From NCBI GenBank assembly GCA_003131665.1, contig PKWA01000133.1, forward strand, positions 820 to 11,251: DNA of 10,432 nt. Direction: 5' to 3'. The translations under genes and the position numbers were made by a program. Shown here piece after piece: positions 1 through 7,558 of the stretch; position 1 is the stretch's first letter, and the number at the start of each line of letters is the position of its first letter. Origin of the DNA: Acidimicrobiaceae bacterium (GTDB lineage: Bacteria; Actinomycetota; Acidimicrobiia; Acidimicrobiales; RAAP-2). The notes below the pieces were generated by a model. That model had not been told where the DNA came from and ran no database searches. It saw only the letters and a list, made by a program, of their open reading frames with translations.

Positions 1-3000
1 AGTCGAGACTTCCTTCGTGATGGACGATCTCCATCCGGTGAGCAAAGGTATGGGCGACGAACGTCTCGATCACAATCCTCAAGCCAATGAATCCCAAGAC
101 AGCGAGCGCGACGAGATTGACGTCTTTTTCGATTGGCAACTCGACGCCGGCGAGACCCGACAGCGCCTCCATCATCTTCATCGCGGCCCAAGCGGCGAAG
201 AGGCCCCCGACAGCGAAGTCGGCCACGCGCTCGAAGACGCTGTCCACGTCTCGACGTAACTTGCGCCGCAACGGACGCAGCGACGCCGCGGCCAGTGGGA
301 TCGCGAACCACATCAGTACCAGTCCCAAGCTCAGGCGCAGTTCATTGGCCGAAGTGATGTGTCCGGCCAGCGCGGCCCCGACAAAGAAACTGGCGCCAGC
401 GAGCATGCCGAGCATCGCGTCCAAGATGCTGAGCCCGAGGATCGTAAGAAAGATTCCCAGTGACGGCGGCACCGCGTACCATCCGGTGCTCGCCGACGCA
501 AAGGCGCCGAAGCCTACGGCGGCGAAGCAGAGCAAGATCCACGCGCTCCCGAGCGAGGCGCGCAGGTAGTCCCCGTCGACGATGAGTCGTCCCACGACCG
601 GTGAGACCGCGGCGGCGCGGCGCGGGAAGTACCTCGAGAAGCGATCGACCAGGCGGGTGGCGGGCCGACGCTTCAGGCGAGATCGCCTCTTGACTTCCTC
701 TTCCGCGAGTCCCACTGCACCGAGCTCCACTTCCTCGCGCTCCACCTCGACATCTTCTAGACCGCCGCCGCCCGCGCCTCGACCGCCGCCCGTGCCCCCA
801 ACACCTCCGCCCGACGCGCCGCCCATCGCCGAACCCAGCGAAGCTAGTACGACGATGGCGCCAGCGGTCGTGGCGAGAACCACACCACGATGATCGCTCG
901 GCACAAACTGCACGTCACCGGCGAGTGGCCCCGGCGGCACGAAACCGATTGAGCCAATGCGATGATCGGCGATAACCGTAAAGACCTCGCTCTTGGTGTA
1001 GGAACTTCCGTCAGCGTTCGTGCCCGTGACGTCAAGATGGTGAACTCCGGGCGAGAGATTCGAGGGTAAAGCCGCGGCAAGGTTTGCCGTGCCGTCGGAG
1101 CCAACCGTCGTTAATCCAATCTCGCGCAGCGTCGAATGGACGACAATCAACAAAGTGGATCCGACGAGTAGGCCGTGCCCTTGAATCAAGATTTGACAGT
1201 TGAGTATCGAGGCCCCGGGCGGCCCACAGAAGGCGATCTGGACGACCGCCGGAGCGAACGACCCTGTGCTCGGCGTAGTCGACGAAGGGCTGGTCGAAGT
1301 GGTGGTCGAAGTTGTGGTTGAAGACCCGCCCGGGACCGTCGTGGTCACACCGGTGGTCGGGGTAGACGGCAAAGTAGTGGTGGTAGTCACCGCCGTTGGC
1401 GCCACCGCAATGCTCTGAGCAGTTCCGGTAGCACTCTCGTAGTTCGCGCCAGAACTTATTTGAGCGACGACATCGCAGGTGCCCTCACCAACAAAGTCGA
1501 TGGTGAGACCGCTCACGGTGCAGACGTTCGTCGTCGATGAGCCGACCGACACCTCGCCATCACCGTTGGTGACGACCAGCGCCGCGAAGGAGCCACCAAC
1601 GGCTGCACTGGCAGGGAGGTTCGAGACCACGGGTTCCGTCGGACGAGCGCGATTAAAAGTCACCGTGGTGGGTGGAGAACTGACGGGCAAGTAATTGGAG
1701 TTTCCGGCATCGCTCGCGGTAACGACGCACGTCCCCGCGCTCGTCGCGCTCAGCACGCCGCCACGAAGGACGCATCCCGTGGCACTGCCGTCAATGACTC
1801 GGTACCTCACCTGGCCCGTCACTGATCCACCACTTGTGGCGAGCGTGATCGCCGTGCCGTAGGTTCCGCTCACGCTCGTGAGCGTGAGCGGTGACTGATC
1901 GACCATGGCAAAGGTGATGGTTGTGGGCGACGACGTGACCGGCAGGTAGTTCGTGTTACCGGATTCGCTCGCGGTGACAACGCACGTCCCCGAGCTCGTC
2001 GCGCTCAGCTTTGTATCGGTGCTGTCGATCGCACAGCCCGTCGCAGAGCCGTCGGAGACGACGTAACTCAACGCGGCGCCGTTCGAACCTCCGCTCGTGG
2101 CGAGAGTGATCGCCGTACTGTACGAGCCGCTCGTGCTCGTAACGAAGAGCGGGGCCTGATTCGCCCTCGCAAACGTGACCGTGGTAGGGGGCGAACTCAC
2201 CGAAAGATAGGACGCGTTACCGGCCATGGTCGCCGTCACGACGCACGTCCCCGCGCTTGTGGCGCTCAAGGACGTGTCCGTGCCGTCGATCGCACAGCCC
2301 ACCGCGGAGCCGTCAGAGACGACGTAACTCAAGGCCGCGCCGTCCGATCCGCCGCTGGTGGAAAGCGTGAGCGTCACGCCGAAGGTACCGCTCACGCTGG
2401 TGAGACCAAGCGGCGCCTGCGACGCGGTAGTGAAGTTGACGCTGGTGGGTGGGGCGCTCACCGGCCAGTACGTTCCGTCCGCTCCCTTGGTGGCCGTGAC
2501 GACGCAGGTCCCCGGACTCGAAACGCTCAACTCCGTACCAGCCTCGTTCATCGCGCATCCCGTCGCGCTCCCGTTTTCGACCTGGTAGCTCACCGTGCCA
2601 CCACCCGATCCGCCGGCGGTAGTCAGCGTGAGCGGCAAGCCGTTCGTGCCGTTGGTGCTCGTAAGGGTTAGCGGCGACTGATTCAAGAACTCTTCAAATT
2701 CAAATGCGCCCGCATCGCAGTCGGGTGGCCAACCCGGACGGGGATTGCCCTGTTCGTCGCTCGCCACCGCGCAGTTCGCGTAGGGCACCTCCTCGTAGGC
2801 GGCGCTGGACGCGTCGATAGCGAGCGTCTCGGGTCCACTGGAGCCGTTGGCCGCGAGAGCGCCCGAGAGTTCGATCGACTGACTGTTAACAGTGCTGCTT
2901 GAGCCAAAGCCACAGGTATCGTCGGACTCCACGTTGTACCCACCGTCCACGATCACTCCGGTAGCGCCACCTTCGTTCACGCAACTACTGCCTTCGTCCA

Positions 3001-3838
3001 GTATTGAGTTCGCGACGATGGCGATGCCCGCTTGATTGTAGAGAGCGTCACCCGAACTGGACGCCGTGTCACCCGAAAACGTGTCGTTGGCCAAATCGGC
3101 GCCGCCGTCACTCTGAAACGCTCCACCGGTGAAGGCCGCGTTGTCCGTAAAGGTGCTGTTGGTTATCGTGACGGGGTTCTGGCTGTAGACCGCGCCGCCG
3201 AACCCGGACGCGCCGATAGCCGAGTCCGCTGAGAACGTGTCATCGATCAACGTGACGTCGTCACCAGCGTTGTAGAGCCCACCGCCGATCCCGGCCGTAT
3301 CATTCGAGATCGAGTCGTTGGATAGTGTCACGGTGCCCGAAGTGACGAGAACTCCTCCTCCCTCGCCGCTGTTCGCTTCGGAGGTCGTGCTCCCGTCGAT
3401 GATCGAAATGCCGTCGATGGTGAGCGACGCGCCCTGAGTCGAGACGACCGACGCCCCCGTGCTTCTTGCGCCGCTCATGGTCGTCGTGCTGGCCCCGGCA
3501 CCTTGAATGGTGAGCGTGTCGCTGACTGGCAGAGCGCTAACCGTGTCGTTCTCGATGTATGTGCCCGCAGCGACCTCGAGGGTGATGGTTGAGTTGGCGT
3601 AGGTTTCAGCGGCGTCAATACCCTCTTGAACGCTCGCACAGACCTCGGCCGTGGTGCACTCGGTGTTGTTAGTGCCCGAGGTACTCACGTAGAGCGCGAC
3701 GGTGTCGTCGGCGCCGGCCAAGGTGGCCGACAAGAACATCAATGCGGTGGTGAAGAGAAGCCCGGTGGCGAGAACGAAAGTGGCACCCCTTCGAGTGAAG
3801 GGCCTTGTTCGATACGTGTGCAGCAACCCAATTTTCAA
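1..3838 (-). CDS. Large multidomain surface protein: beta-helix, Ig-like repeats, polytopic membrane C-terminus (3' end outside window)
   Basis: The frame is open from a TTG at 3838 to the left edge, at least 1279 codons. Residues 1-43 form a signal peptide (basic start, hydrophobic stretch, cleavage near LAGA). Residues 44-383 look like a right-handed parallel beta-helix, with PMP-like repeats (GGA and F..N around residues 160-245) and a CDAGAFEFE ending typical of choice-of-anchor Q proteins. Four Ig-like repeats occupy 386-731 and a divergent Ig-like domain 732-814. A Thr/Ser/Pro linker covers 815-860 and another Ig/IPT-like domain 861-980. A membrane helix (986-1004) is followed by a Gly-rich, then acidic, then basic linker and about six helices (near 1100-1117, 1126-1142, 1143-1160, 1169-1187, 1205-1222, 1241-1260). 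I infer an exported adhesin or wall protein held by its membrane domain. The C-terminal module is not one I can name. The start is chosen from the GAGGTGG site 7 bases upstream. A TTG at 3859 is the other in-frame possibility. Confidence 0.85.
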   Translation of the reverse strand, partial: MKIGLLHTYRTRPFTRRGATFVLATGLLFTTALMFLSATLAGADDTVALYVSTSGTNNTECTTAEVCASVQEGIDAAETYANSTITLEVAAGTYIENDTVSALPVSDTLTIQGAGASTTTMSGARSTGASVVSTQGASLTIDGISIIDGSTTSEANSGEGGGVLVTSGTVTLSNDSISNDTAGIGGGLYNAGDDVTLIDDTFSADSAIGASGFGGAVYSQNPVTITNSTFTDNAAFTGGAFQSDGGADLANDTFSGDTASSSGDALYNQAGIAIVANSILDEGSSCVNEGGATGVIVDGGYNVESDDTCGFGSSSTVNSQSIELSGALAANGSSGPETLAIDASSAAYEEVPYANCAVASDEQGNPRPGWPPDCDAGAFEFEEFLNQSPLTLTSTNGTNGLPLTLTTAGGSGGGTVSYQVENGSATGCAMNEAGTELSVSSPGTCVVTATKGADGTYWPVSAPPTSVNFTTASQAPLGLTSVSGTFGVTLTLSTSGGSDGAALSYVVSDGSAVGCAIDGTDTSLSATSAGTCVVTATMAGNASYLSVSSPPTTVTFARANQAPLFVTSTSGSYSTAITLATSGGSNGAALSYVVSDGSATGCAIDSTDTKLSATSSGTCVVTASESGNTNYLPVTSSPTTITFAMVDQSPLTLTSVSGTYGTAITLATSGGSVTGQVRYRVIDGSATGCVLRGGVLSATSAGTCVVTASDAGNSNYLPVSSPPTTVTFNRARPTEPVVSNLPASAAVGGSFAALVVTNGDGEVSVGSSTTNVCTVSGLTIDFVGEGTCDVVAQISSGANYESATGTAQSIAVAPTAVTTTTTLPSTPTTGVTTTVPGGSSTTTSTTTSTSPSSTTPSTGSFAPAVVQIAFCGPPGASILNCQILIQGHGLLVGSTLLIVVHSTLREIGLTTVGSDGTANLAAALPSNLSPGVHHLDVTGTNADGSSYTKSEVFTVIADHRIGSIGFVPPGPLAGDVQFVPSDHRGVVLATTAGAIVVLASLGSAMGGASGGGVGGTGGGRGAGGGGLEDVEVEREEVELGAVGLAEEEVKRRSRLKRRPATRLVDRFSRYFPRRAAAVSPVVGRLIVDGDYLRASLGSAWILLCFAAVGFGAFASASTGWYAVPPSLGIFLTILGLSILDAMLGMLAGASFFVGAALAGHITSANELRLSLGLVLMWFAIPLAAASLRPLRRKLRRDVDSVFERVADFAVGGLFAAWAAMKMMEALSGLAGVELPIEKDVNLVALAVLGFIGLRIVIETFVAHTFAHRMEIVHHEGSLD
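1646..2683 (-). repeat. Four tandem Ig-like repeat units (261, 261, 261 and 255 bases)
   Basis: Four head-to-tail units lie inside the surface-protein gene at 2423-2683, 2162-2422, 1901-2161 and 1646-1900. Each begins with a short (N/S/D)Q(S/A)PL motif. Each then carries a Ser/Gly-rich stretch, a DGSA.GC or NGSATGC motif, an SPGTCVV or SAGTCVV motif and ends with PPT..V.F or a close variant. The two conserved Cys per unit could form a disulphide. Units two and three are the most alike at DNA level, which suggests fairly recent duplication. The repeats are in frame and a multiple of three, so copy number could change without breaking the protein. Confidence 0.9.
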
Positions 3839-3845
3839 GATCGTT

Positions 3846-3852
3846 CCACCTC
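3846..3852 (-). promoter_or_regulatory. Ribosome binding site of the surface-protein gene
   Basis: GAGGTGG read on the minus strand, 7 bases before the TTG at 3838. It supports this TTG as the start. A signal peptide follows immediately, while the ATG at 3873 is in another frame and stops after 12 codons. Confidence 0.6.
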
Positions 3853-3885
3853 GAACCAAGGACGTTCTGCCATGTTTGTACCTAA

Positions 3886-3914
3886 GGTCTAGGTGGCTTT
3901 CGACCCGGCGTCAA
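3886..3914 (-). promoter_or_regulatory. Candidate promoter of the surface-protein gene
   Basis: On the minus strand TTGACG (3914-3909) is followed after 17 bases by TAGACC (3891-3886). The -35 box matches the consensus at five of six positions. The -10 box matches only three. It would give a leader of about 40 bases. It lies in the 180-base divergent region shared with the plus-strand membrane-protein gene, for which I found no convincing promoter. Confidence 0.3.
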
Positions 3915-4018
3915 CTGTTTCGCCAACTACGATCGATGCCCCTCGAGTATCGCCGTGGTGCAGAAGTCACCGGCGCCAACTGCCATGATTCATAAGTGGC
4001 GACCACCTAAATCCTCTC

Positions 4019-5803
4019 GTGCAACTTCTTGAACCTCCCCCTCGAACCCGGACGTCGACGCACGTCGCGGTGGTCGCGGCGTACCTGGCCATTTCGCTCG
4101 TGCTCTGGAGCCACGTCTGGTTTGGGGGGAACCCCGCCCATTTGATTACCTGCAACTGCGGCGATTCCGTGCAGCAGGTGTGGTGGTTTGAGTGGCTTCC
4201 CTGGGCCGTGACCCACGCTCACAATCCGCTCTTGACGAACGCGCTCTGGGCTCGCTTTGGCGGAGTGAACGCTCTTTCGAATACCAGTTGGCTGGCGCCC
4301 GCTGCAGTGCTCTCGCCGATCACGTTCTTGTTTGGCCCGATTGCGTCGTTCAACGTGGCCAACCTTCTGGCACCGGTTCTCTCTGGTTGGGCGGCCTTCG
4401 CGCTCGCCGGACGATTTTCAAATCGAGCGATCGCTCGCTTTGTCGCAGGCGGTCTCTACGCCTTTTCGCCATTCATCATCCGCAACATCACCCTCGGACA
4501 TTTAGATCTCACCTTGACCGCGTACCTACCCTTGGTGCTACTTCTTGGTCTGAAACTGTTAAGCCGCGATGCACGTGGAACACGAATTGGCCTCTGGCTC
4601 GCTCTCTTGACGATCCTTCAGTTCTTCACAGGACTTGAAGTGTTGGCGCTTGCCGCCATCGTGGGATGTTTCTGTGCTCTCGGAGTGCTGATTTCGCGCC
4701 CGCAACTCGTGGTCGCGGCTCGAGCGCAACTCCTTCACGCCGCGTGCGTCAGCGCGATCCTCTCGGGCATCGTGCTTGCCTATCCACTGTGGTTCTACTT
4801 TGAGGGACCTCGTCACGTCGTGGGACCATTCTGGCGAGTCTTTTCTTCGAAACCGTGGAACATCATCTCCCAGGGGCACCACGTCTTTAGCGTCAGCGCC
4901 CGACTCGCGGCAGTGGGTTACCTCGGGCCAAAGGGGCCGCGCGTTGACTTTCTCGGATTTGGTCTGCTGCTCGTGGTATTGGTGACTCTTCCGTTATGGC
5001 GTCGGCGCCGATCGTGCGTCATCATCGCGGGGGTCGGCGTCGCGTCGTGGGCCATGGAATTTTTCCCGTCTCGTTGGTGGGCGGCGCTCCCGGTGTTGTC
5101 GAGCATTGACTTAATTCGTTTCGCTCTCCCGGTCTCATTGTGCGTGGGCCTTCTCCTCGCCGCGTCGATCGACGGCTGGTGGAGTGCCGCAGCGCGTCGG
5201 TGGCCGACGCCACGCGATGATCGCCGACGAAAAATCGCGCAGCTCGGCATCGTCGTGCTCGTGCTCGTGGCGTTCATACCAACGCTGGACACGTACTCAA
5301 TCCCGTTTCGAGTCGCTACGGCTTCGGTGCCCGCATGGTTCAAGCAAGACGCCTCGCGACTCGCGCCAGGAACGGCCGTGCTGACGATTCCCTTCGCCTA
5401 CAGTGTCGAGTCCCAACCGATGGCCTGGCAAGCTGAAACGAACGACGACTTCGATCTCATCGGAGGATGGGCCATTGTCCCGGGTGGCAACGGAGTCAAT
5501 GATGAGATGATGAGTCATCTCCGCGGACCGGTCCCTGCTCTGATTTCGATAAGCCGCCGTCCGCTCTGCGCGAGCGTCGTCGATCAAGAGACCATCCGCG
5601 CTGCGCTCTTGCAATGGCGGCCCCTCGTGGTCGTGGAGATTCCCCGTGACGCCAAATCCGGCACCCGCGCCGTGATGACGGCCACGCTAGGACTCTCGCC
5701 AACCTGGTCCAACGGCGCGTGGGTGTGGAATCTCACTCGCTCGACCCGACTCGGCCCGCTCGTCAAAGTGGGAGTCGTCAAAGGCTGCTCTTCGAAGCGG
5801 TAA
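4019..5803 (+). CDS. Polytopic membrane protein resembling GT-C glycosyltransferases
   Basis: 594 residues with a short hydrophilic start, a first membrane helix at about 16-33, then many further helices up to about residue 422, and a soluble C-terminal region of about 170 residues. The first extracytoplasmic loop carries GD at 48-49 within GDSVQQVWWFEW, followed by HNPLLTNALW and a GVNALSNTSW motif. This pattern (acidic residue in loop 1, then W-rich and NP motifs) matches an actinobacterial family of GT-C-like membrane proteins that use lipid-linked sugars. The donor and acceptor cannot be read from the sequence. The GTG at 4019 is the only start after an in-frame stop at 3986. No clear Shine-Dalgarno precedes it, so the message may be leaderless or weakly translated. 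It is divergent from the surface-protein gene and convergent with prs. It could also be a non-catalytic relative (YfhO-like). Confidence 0.75.
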   Translation: MQLLEPPPRTRTSTHVAVVAAYLAISLVLWSHVWFGGNPAHLITCNCGDSVQQVWWFEWLPWAVTHAHNPLLTNALWARFGGVNALSNTSWLAPAAVLSPITFLFGPIASFNVANLLAPVLSGWAAFALAGRFSNRAIARFVAGGLYAFSPFIIRNITLGHLDLTLTAYLPLVLLLGLKLLSRDARGTRIGLWLALLTILQFFTGLEVLALAAIVGCFCALGVLISRPQLVVAARAQLLHAACVSAILSGIVLAYPLWFYFEGPRHVVGPFWRVFSSKPWNIISQGHHVFSVSARLAAVGYLGPKGPRVDFLGFGLLLVVLVTLPLWRRRRSCVIIAGVGVASWAMEFFPSRWWAALPVLSSIDLIRFALPVSLCVGLLLAASIDGWWSAAARRWPTPRDDRRRKIAQLGIVVLVLVAFIPTLDTYSIPFRVATASVPAWFKQDASRLAPGTAVLTIPFAYSVESQPMAWQAETNDDFDLIGGWAIVPGGNGVNDEMMSHLRGPVPALISISRRPLCASVVDQETIRAALLQWRPLVVVEIPRDAKSGTRAVMTATLGLSPTWSNGAWVWNLTRSTRLGPLVKVGVVKGCSSKR

Positions 5804-5916
5804 GTAAAGCTACGACACGCTGATTCCTACCCGGGACATGAACGTCGTCGACGGCGCGGCGGTGCCCACGAGCTGGTGAACGGATCCGGCCCGATACACC
5901 GGCGCGGTGAACTCGC

Positions 5917-6894
5917 TTAGAGCAGGTTCTCGCCGCCGAAGATGTCCGAGACCGAAGAGTCTTCAAATATTGCTGATATCGCGTTGGCGAGAATGGGCGC
6001 GATGGAGAGAACTTCGAGCGTTTCAAAACGCTTTTCGGGTCCGAGGGGTAGCGTGTCGGTCACGATCACCCGACTGATGGGCGCGTTGAAGAGTCGTTCT
6101 ACGGCCGGGGGCGAGAACACCGCGTGAGTCGCCATGACCCAGATCTCATCGGCCCCGTGCGTTTTGAGAAGGTCACAGGCCGCCACGATGGTGCCTGCGG
6201 TGTCGATCATGTCATCAATGAGCACACAGTGTCGCCCGGAGACGTCACCGACAATGTGCCGGGCCTCTGCGACATTGGCTTGACCTGGAGGTCGGGTCTT
6301 GTGGACCAGTGCGAGGTCACAGCCGAGATGTTGGGCGTAGCGCTCGGCCACTTTCACCCGACCGGCGTCCGGCGCCACCACCACGATTTCGTGCGGATTG
6401 GTGTTCGCTTTGAGGTAGCTCTCAAGTACGGGCGCCGCCACCAGGTGATCGACGGGAATATCGAAGAATCCCTGAATCTGACCGGAGTGAAAGTCCACCG
6501 ACAACACCCGATTGGCGCCCGCGGTTTGGAGCATGTCGGCGACCAACTTTGCCGTGATGGGCTCGCGACCGGCGGTCTTTCGGTCTTGGCGCGCGTAGCC
6601 GTAGTTCGGCACGACCGCGGTGATGCTCTTGGCCGAGGCACGCTTGGCGGCGTCAATCATGATCAGTTGTTCCATCACCGAGTCGTTGACCGTCGCGCCT
6701 TGCGGCGAGCGGCACAGCGACTGGACGACGAACACTTCCGCCCCGCGGACGTTCTCCCGGATCTCGATCCGGCACTCGTCGTTCTTGAAGCGATCGACCA
6801 GCGCATTTCCGACGCGCGTCTGCATCCGCTTCGCGATCTCTTCCGCCAGCTGACGGTTGGAGGTCCCGCTGAACAACAGGGGCGGCTGGATCAC
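5917..6894 (-). CDS. prs: Ribose-phosphate pyrophosphokinase (PRPP synthetase, class I)
   Basis: 325 residues, the usual length. It makes 5-phosphoribosyl-1-pyrophosphate from ribose 5-phosphate and ATP in the cytoplasm, feeding purine, pyrimidine, histidine, tryptophan and NAD synthesis. Visible motifs are the ATP-loop NYGYARQDRK (about 97-106), the metal-site segment SVDFHSGQIQGFFDIPVDH (about 132-150), the APDAGRVKVAE segment (about 174-184) and the PRPP-binding loop VLIDDMIDTAGT (about 224-235). The end SVSDIFGG matches the C-terminal pattern of the family. The frame stays open upstream to 7227, but the homologous part begins at IQPPLLFSGTSNRQLAEEI, so I place the start at GTG 6894, preceded by AAGGAG with a 10-base spacer. 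In many actinobacteria glmU lies directly upstream. Here the upstream neighbour is a divergent, unrelated gene. Confidence 0.95.
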   Translation of the reverse strand: MIQPPLLFSGTSNRQLAEEIAKRMQTRVGNALVDRFKNDECRIEIRENVRGAEVFVVQSLCRSPQGATVNDSVMEQLIMIDAAKRASAKSITAVVPNYGYARQDRKTAGREPITAKLVADMLQTAGANRVLSVDFHSGQIQGFFDIPVDHLVAAPVLESYLKANTNPHEIVVVAPDAGRVKVAERYAQHLGCDLALVHKTRPPGQANVAEARHIVGDVSGRHCVLIDDMIDTAGTIVAACDLLKTHGADEIWVMATHAVFSPPAVERLFNAPISRVIVTDTLPLGPEKRFETLEVLSIAPILANAISAIFEDSSVSDIFGGENLL

Positions 6895-6904
6895 GAGGAC
6901 TGGA

Positions 6905-6910
6905 CTCCTT
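6905..6910 (-). promoter_or_regulatory. Ribosome binding site of prs
   Basis: AAGGAG on the minus strand, 10 bases before the GTG at 6894. It decides the start against longer readings of the same open frame. Confidence 0.55.
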
Positions 6911-6922
6911 CTGCCTCCGGAC

Positions 6923-6936
6923 GGCGCCTGAGCGCC
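6923..6936 (-). other. Short inverted repeat in the prs leader
   Basis: GGCGC and GCGCC separated by four bases (CTGA on the plus strand) can form a five-base-pair GC-only stem. It lies 12 bases upstream of the prs ribosome binding site, within the predicted leader. No T-tract follows, so it is not an ordinary terminator. A role in mRNA stability or translation is only a possibility. Confidence 0.25.
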
Positions 6937-6947
6937 AAGGGGAAGCG

Positions 6948-6976
6948 ATAGTAAGGTTCTCGCTGGAACGGTCGAC
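6948..6976 (-). promoter_or_regulatory. Candidate promoter of prs
   Basis: On the minus strand GTCGAC (6976-6971), or TCGACC shifted by one base, precedes TACTAT (6953-6948) at a spacing of 17 or 16 bases. TACTAT matches the -10 consensus at four of six positions, and the -35 is typical of high-GC actinobacteria. It would place the transcript start near 6941 and give a leader of about 47 bases. It would let prs be expressed without an upstream operon partner. Confidence 0.4.
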
Positions 6977-7107
6977 TGTCCTGGCCCTGAAGATCGGAGA
7001 ACGAGCGCCCTCTCGAATCGGCTCCTGCCAACTCTACGTACTGGCGCCGCCCAAGACCTCGTAGTTCCCCGGACGCGCGGTACCCGACCGCCGCGTAGCC
7101 TTGGAGC

Positions 7108-7114
7108 AAGGAGG
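7108..7114 (+). promoter_or_regulatory. Strong ribosome binding site of the TonB-C-like gene
   Basis: AAGGAGG, six bases before the ATG at 7121. It is a near-perfect Shine-Dalgarno sequence, the strongest in the window, and fixes the start of the downstream gene. Confidence 0.8.
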
Positions 7115-7120
7115 AACACC

Positions 7121-7558
7121 ATGACCATCCAGATGACCCCCGGAACCCGTCTCGGGCGCGTGTTGATCGCTCTTGCGGTCGCGAATGTGCTCGGATTCTC
7201 GTCCGCGAATGCGGCCACCATCACCATGCTGCCGCTCCACCCCTCTCAGGCCGGATCGCAGGGTGCGTCCCGAGCCTGCGGCTCCGACCACGCTGCCGGC
7301 TTCAGCGGCGCGGCCTTCGTCGATTACCCGGCCATCGCGCAGCTCCAAGGCGCCGCCGGAGAGACCCGCGTGCGCATCGACCTGTCGGAACGTGGAACGC
7401 TGCGTGCCGCGGCCGTCGACCGCTCCAGCGGCAATCCCTGGCTCGACAAAGCCGCAGTCGCTGCGGCGCGCAGCCTGCGTTATTCGCCGGAAGTGACGAA
7501 TTGCGAGGCGGTCGCGGGCTCCTATGCCCTCAACGTGCAATTCGGCGACCCAGGGTAG
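7121..7558 (+). CDS. Small secreted protein with a TonB C-terminal-like domain
   Basis: 145 residues. Residues 1-31 are a signal peptide or signal anchor (basic RLGR, hydrophobic LIALAVANVLGF, then a likely ANA cleavage site). Residues about 67-141 match the TonB C-terminal fold: DYPAIAQLQG, a G.TRVRIDLSERGTL strand pair, SSGNPWLDKAAVAAARSLRYSPE, then a final strand SYALNVQF. TonB links the inner-membrane ExbBD motor to outer-membrane receptors. Here the usual long Pro-rich periplasmic spanner is missing and only about 35 residues separate the signal from the domain, so it is unlikely to be a full energy transducer. Cys53 and Cys128 could pair in the periplasm. It is followed by a regulator gene that starts inside it. 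The family implies an outer-membrane-bearing host, unlike the left part of the window. Confidence 0.8.
   Translation: MTIQMTPGTRLGRVLIALAVANVLGFSSANAATITMLPLHPSQAGSQGASRACGSDHAAGFSGAAFVDYPAIAQLQGAAGETRVRIDLSERGTLRAAAVDRSSGNPWLDKAAVAAARSLRYSPEVTNCEAVAGSYALNVQFGDPG

Noticed and set aside
1646..2683. CRISPR-like or other non-coding repeat array
   Set aside because: The repeats are 255-261 bases, in frame, without spacers, and encode Ig-like domains.
5897..5909. Inverted repeat CACCG-GCG-CGGTG between the convergent genes as a terminator
   Set aside because: The stem is only five pairs with a three-base loop and no T-tract on either strand. It is common by chance at this base composition.
6154..6225. 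DTAGT instead of DTGGT in the PRPP-binding loop of prs
   Set aside because: Ala at this position also occurs in well-studied bacterial PRPP synthetases such as that of Bacillus subtilis, so it is not a defect.
6124..6951. A 275-codon plus-strand open frame opposite prs
   Set aside because: It is antisense to a clearly conserved gene, His/Arg/Gly-rich, and has no recognisable domain. It is a shadow of prs.
7000..7040. TCGAATC-containing stretch resembling a tRNA T-arm and acceptor end
   Set aside because: The flanking bases do not pair as a five-base T stem and no anticodon or D arm can be folded upstream.
5917..7227. A 436-residue version of the prs product starting at 7227
   Set aside because: The extra N-terminal 111 residues are low-complexity Arg/Pro-rich translation of the intergenic region and the antisense of the TonB-C-like gene. 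The family starts at the IQPPLLFSGT segment, after a good ribosome binding site.
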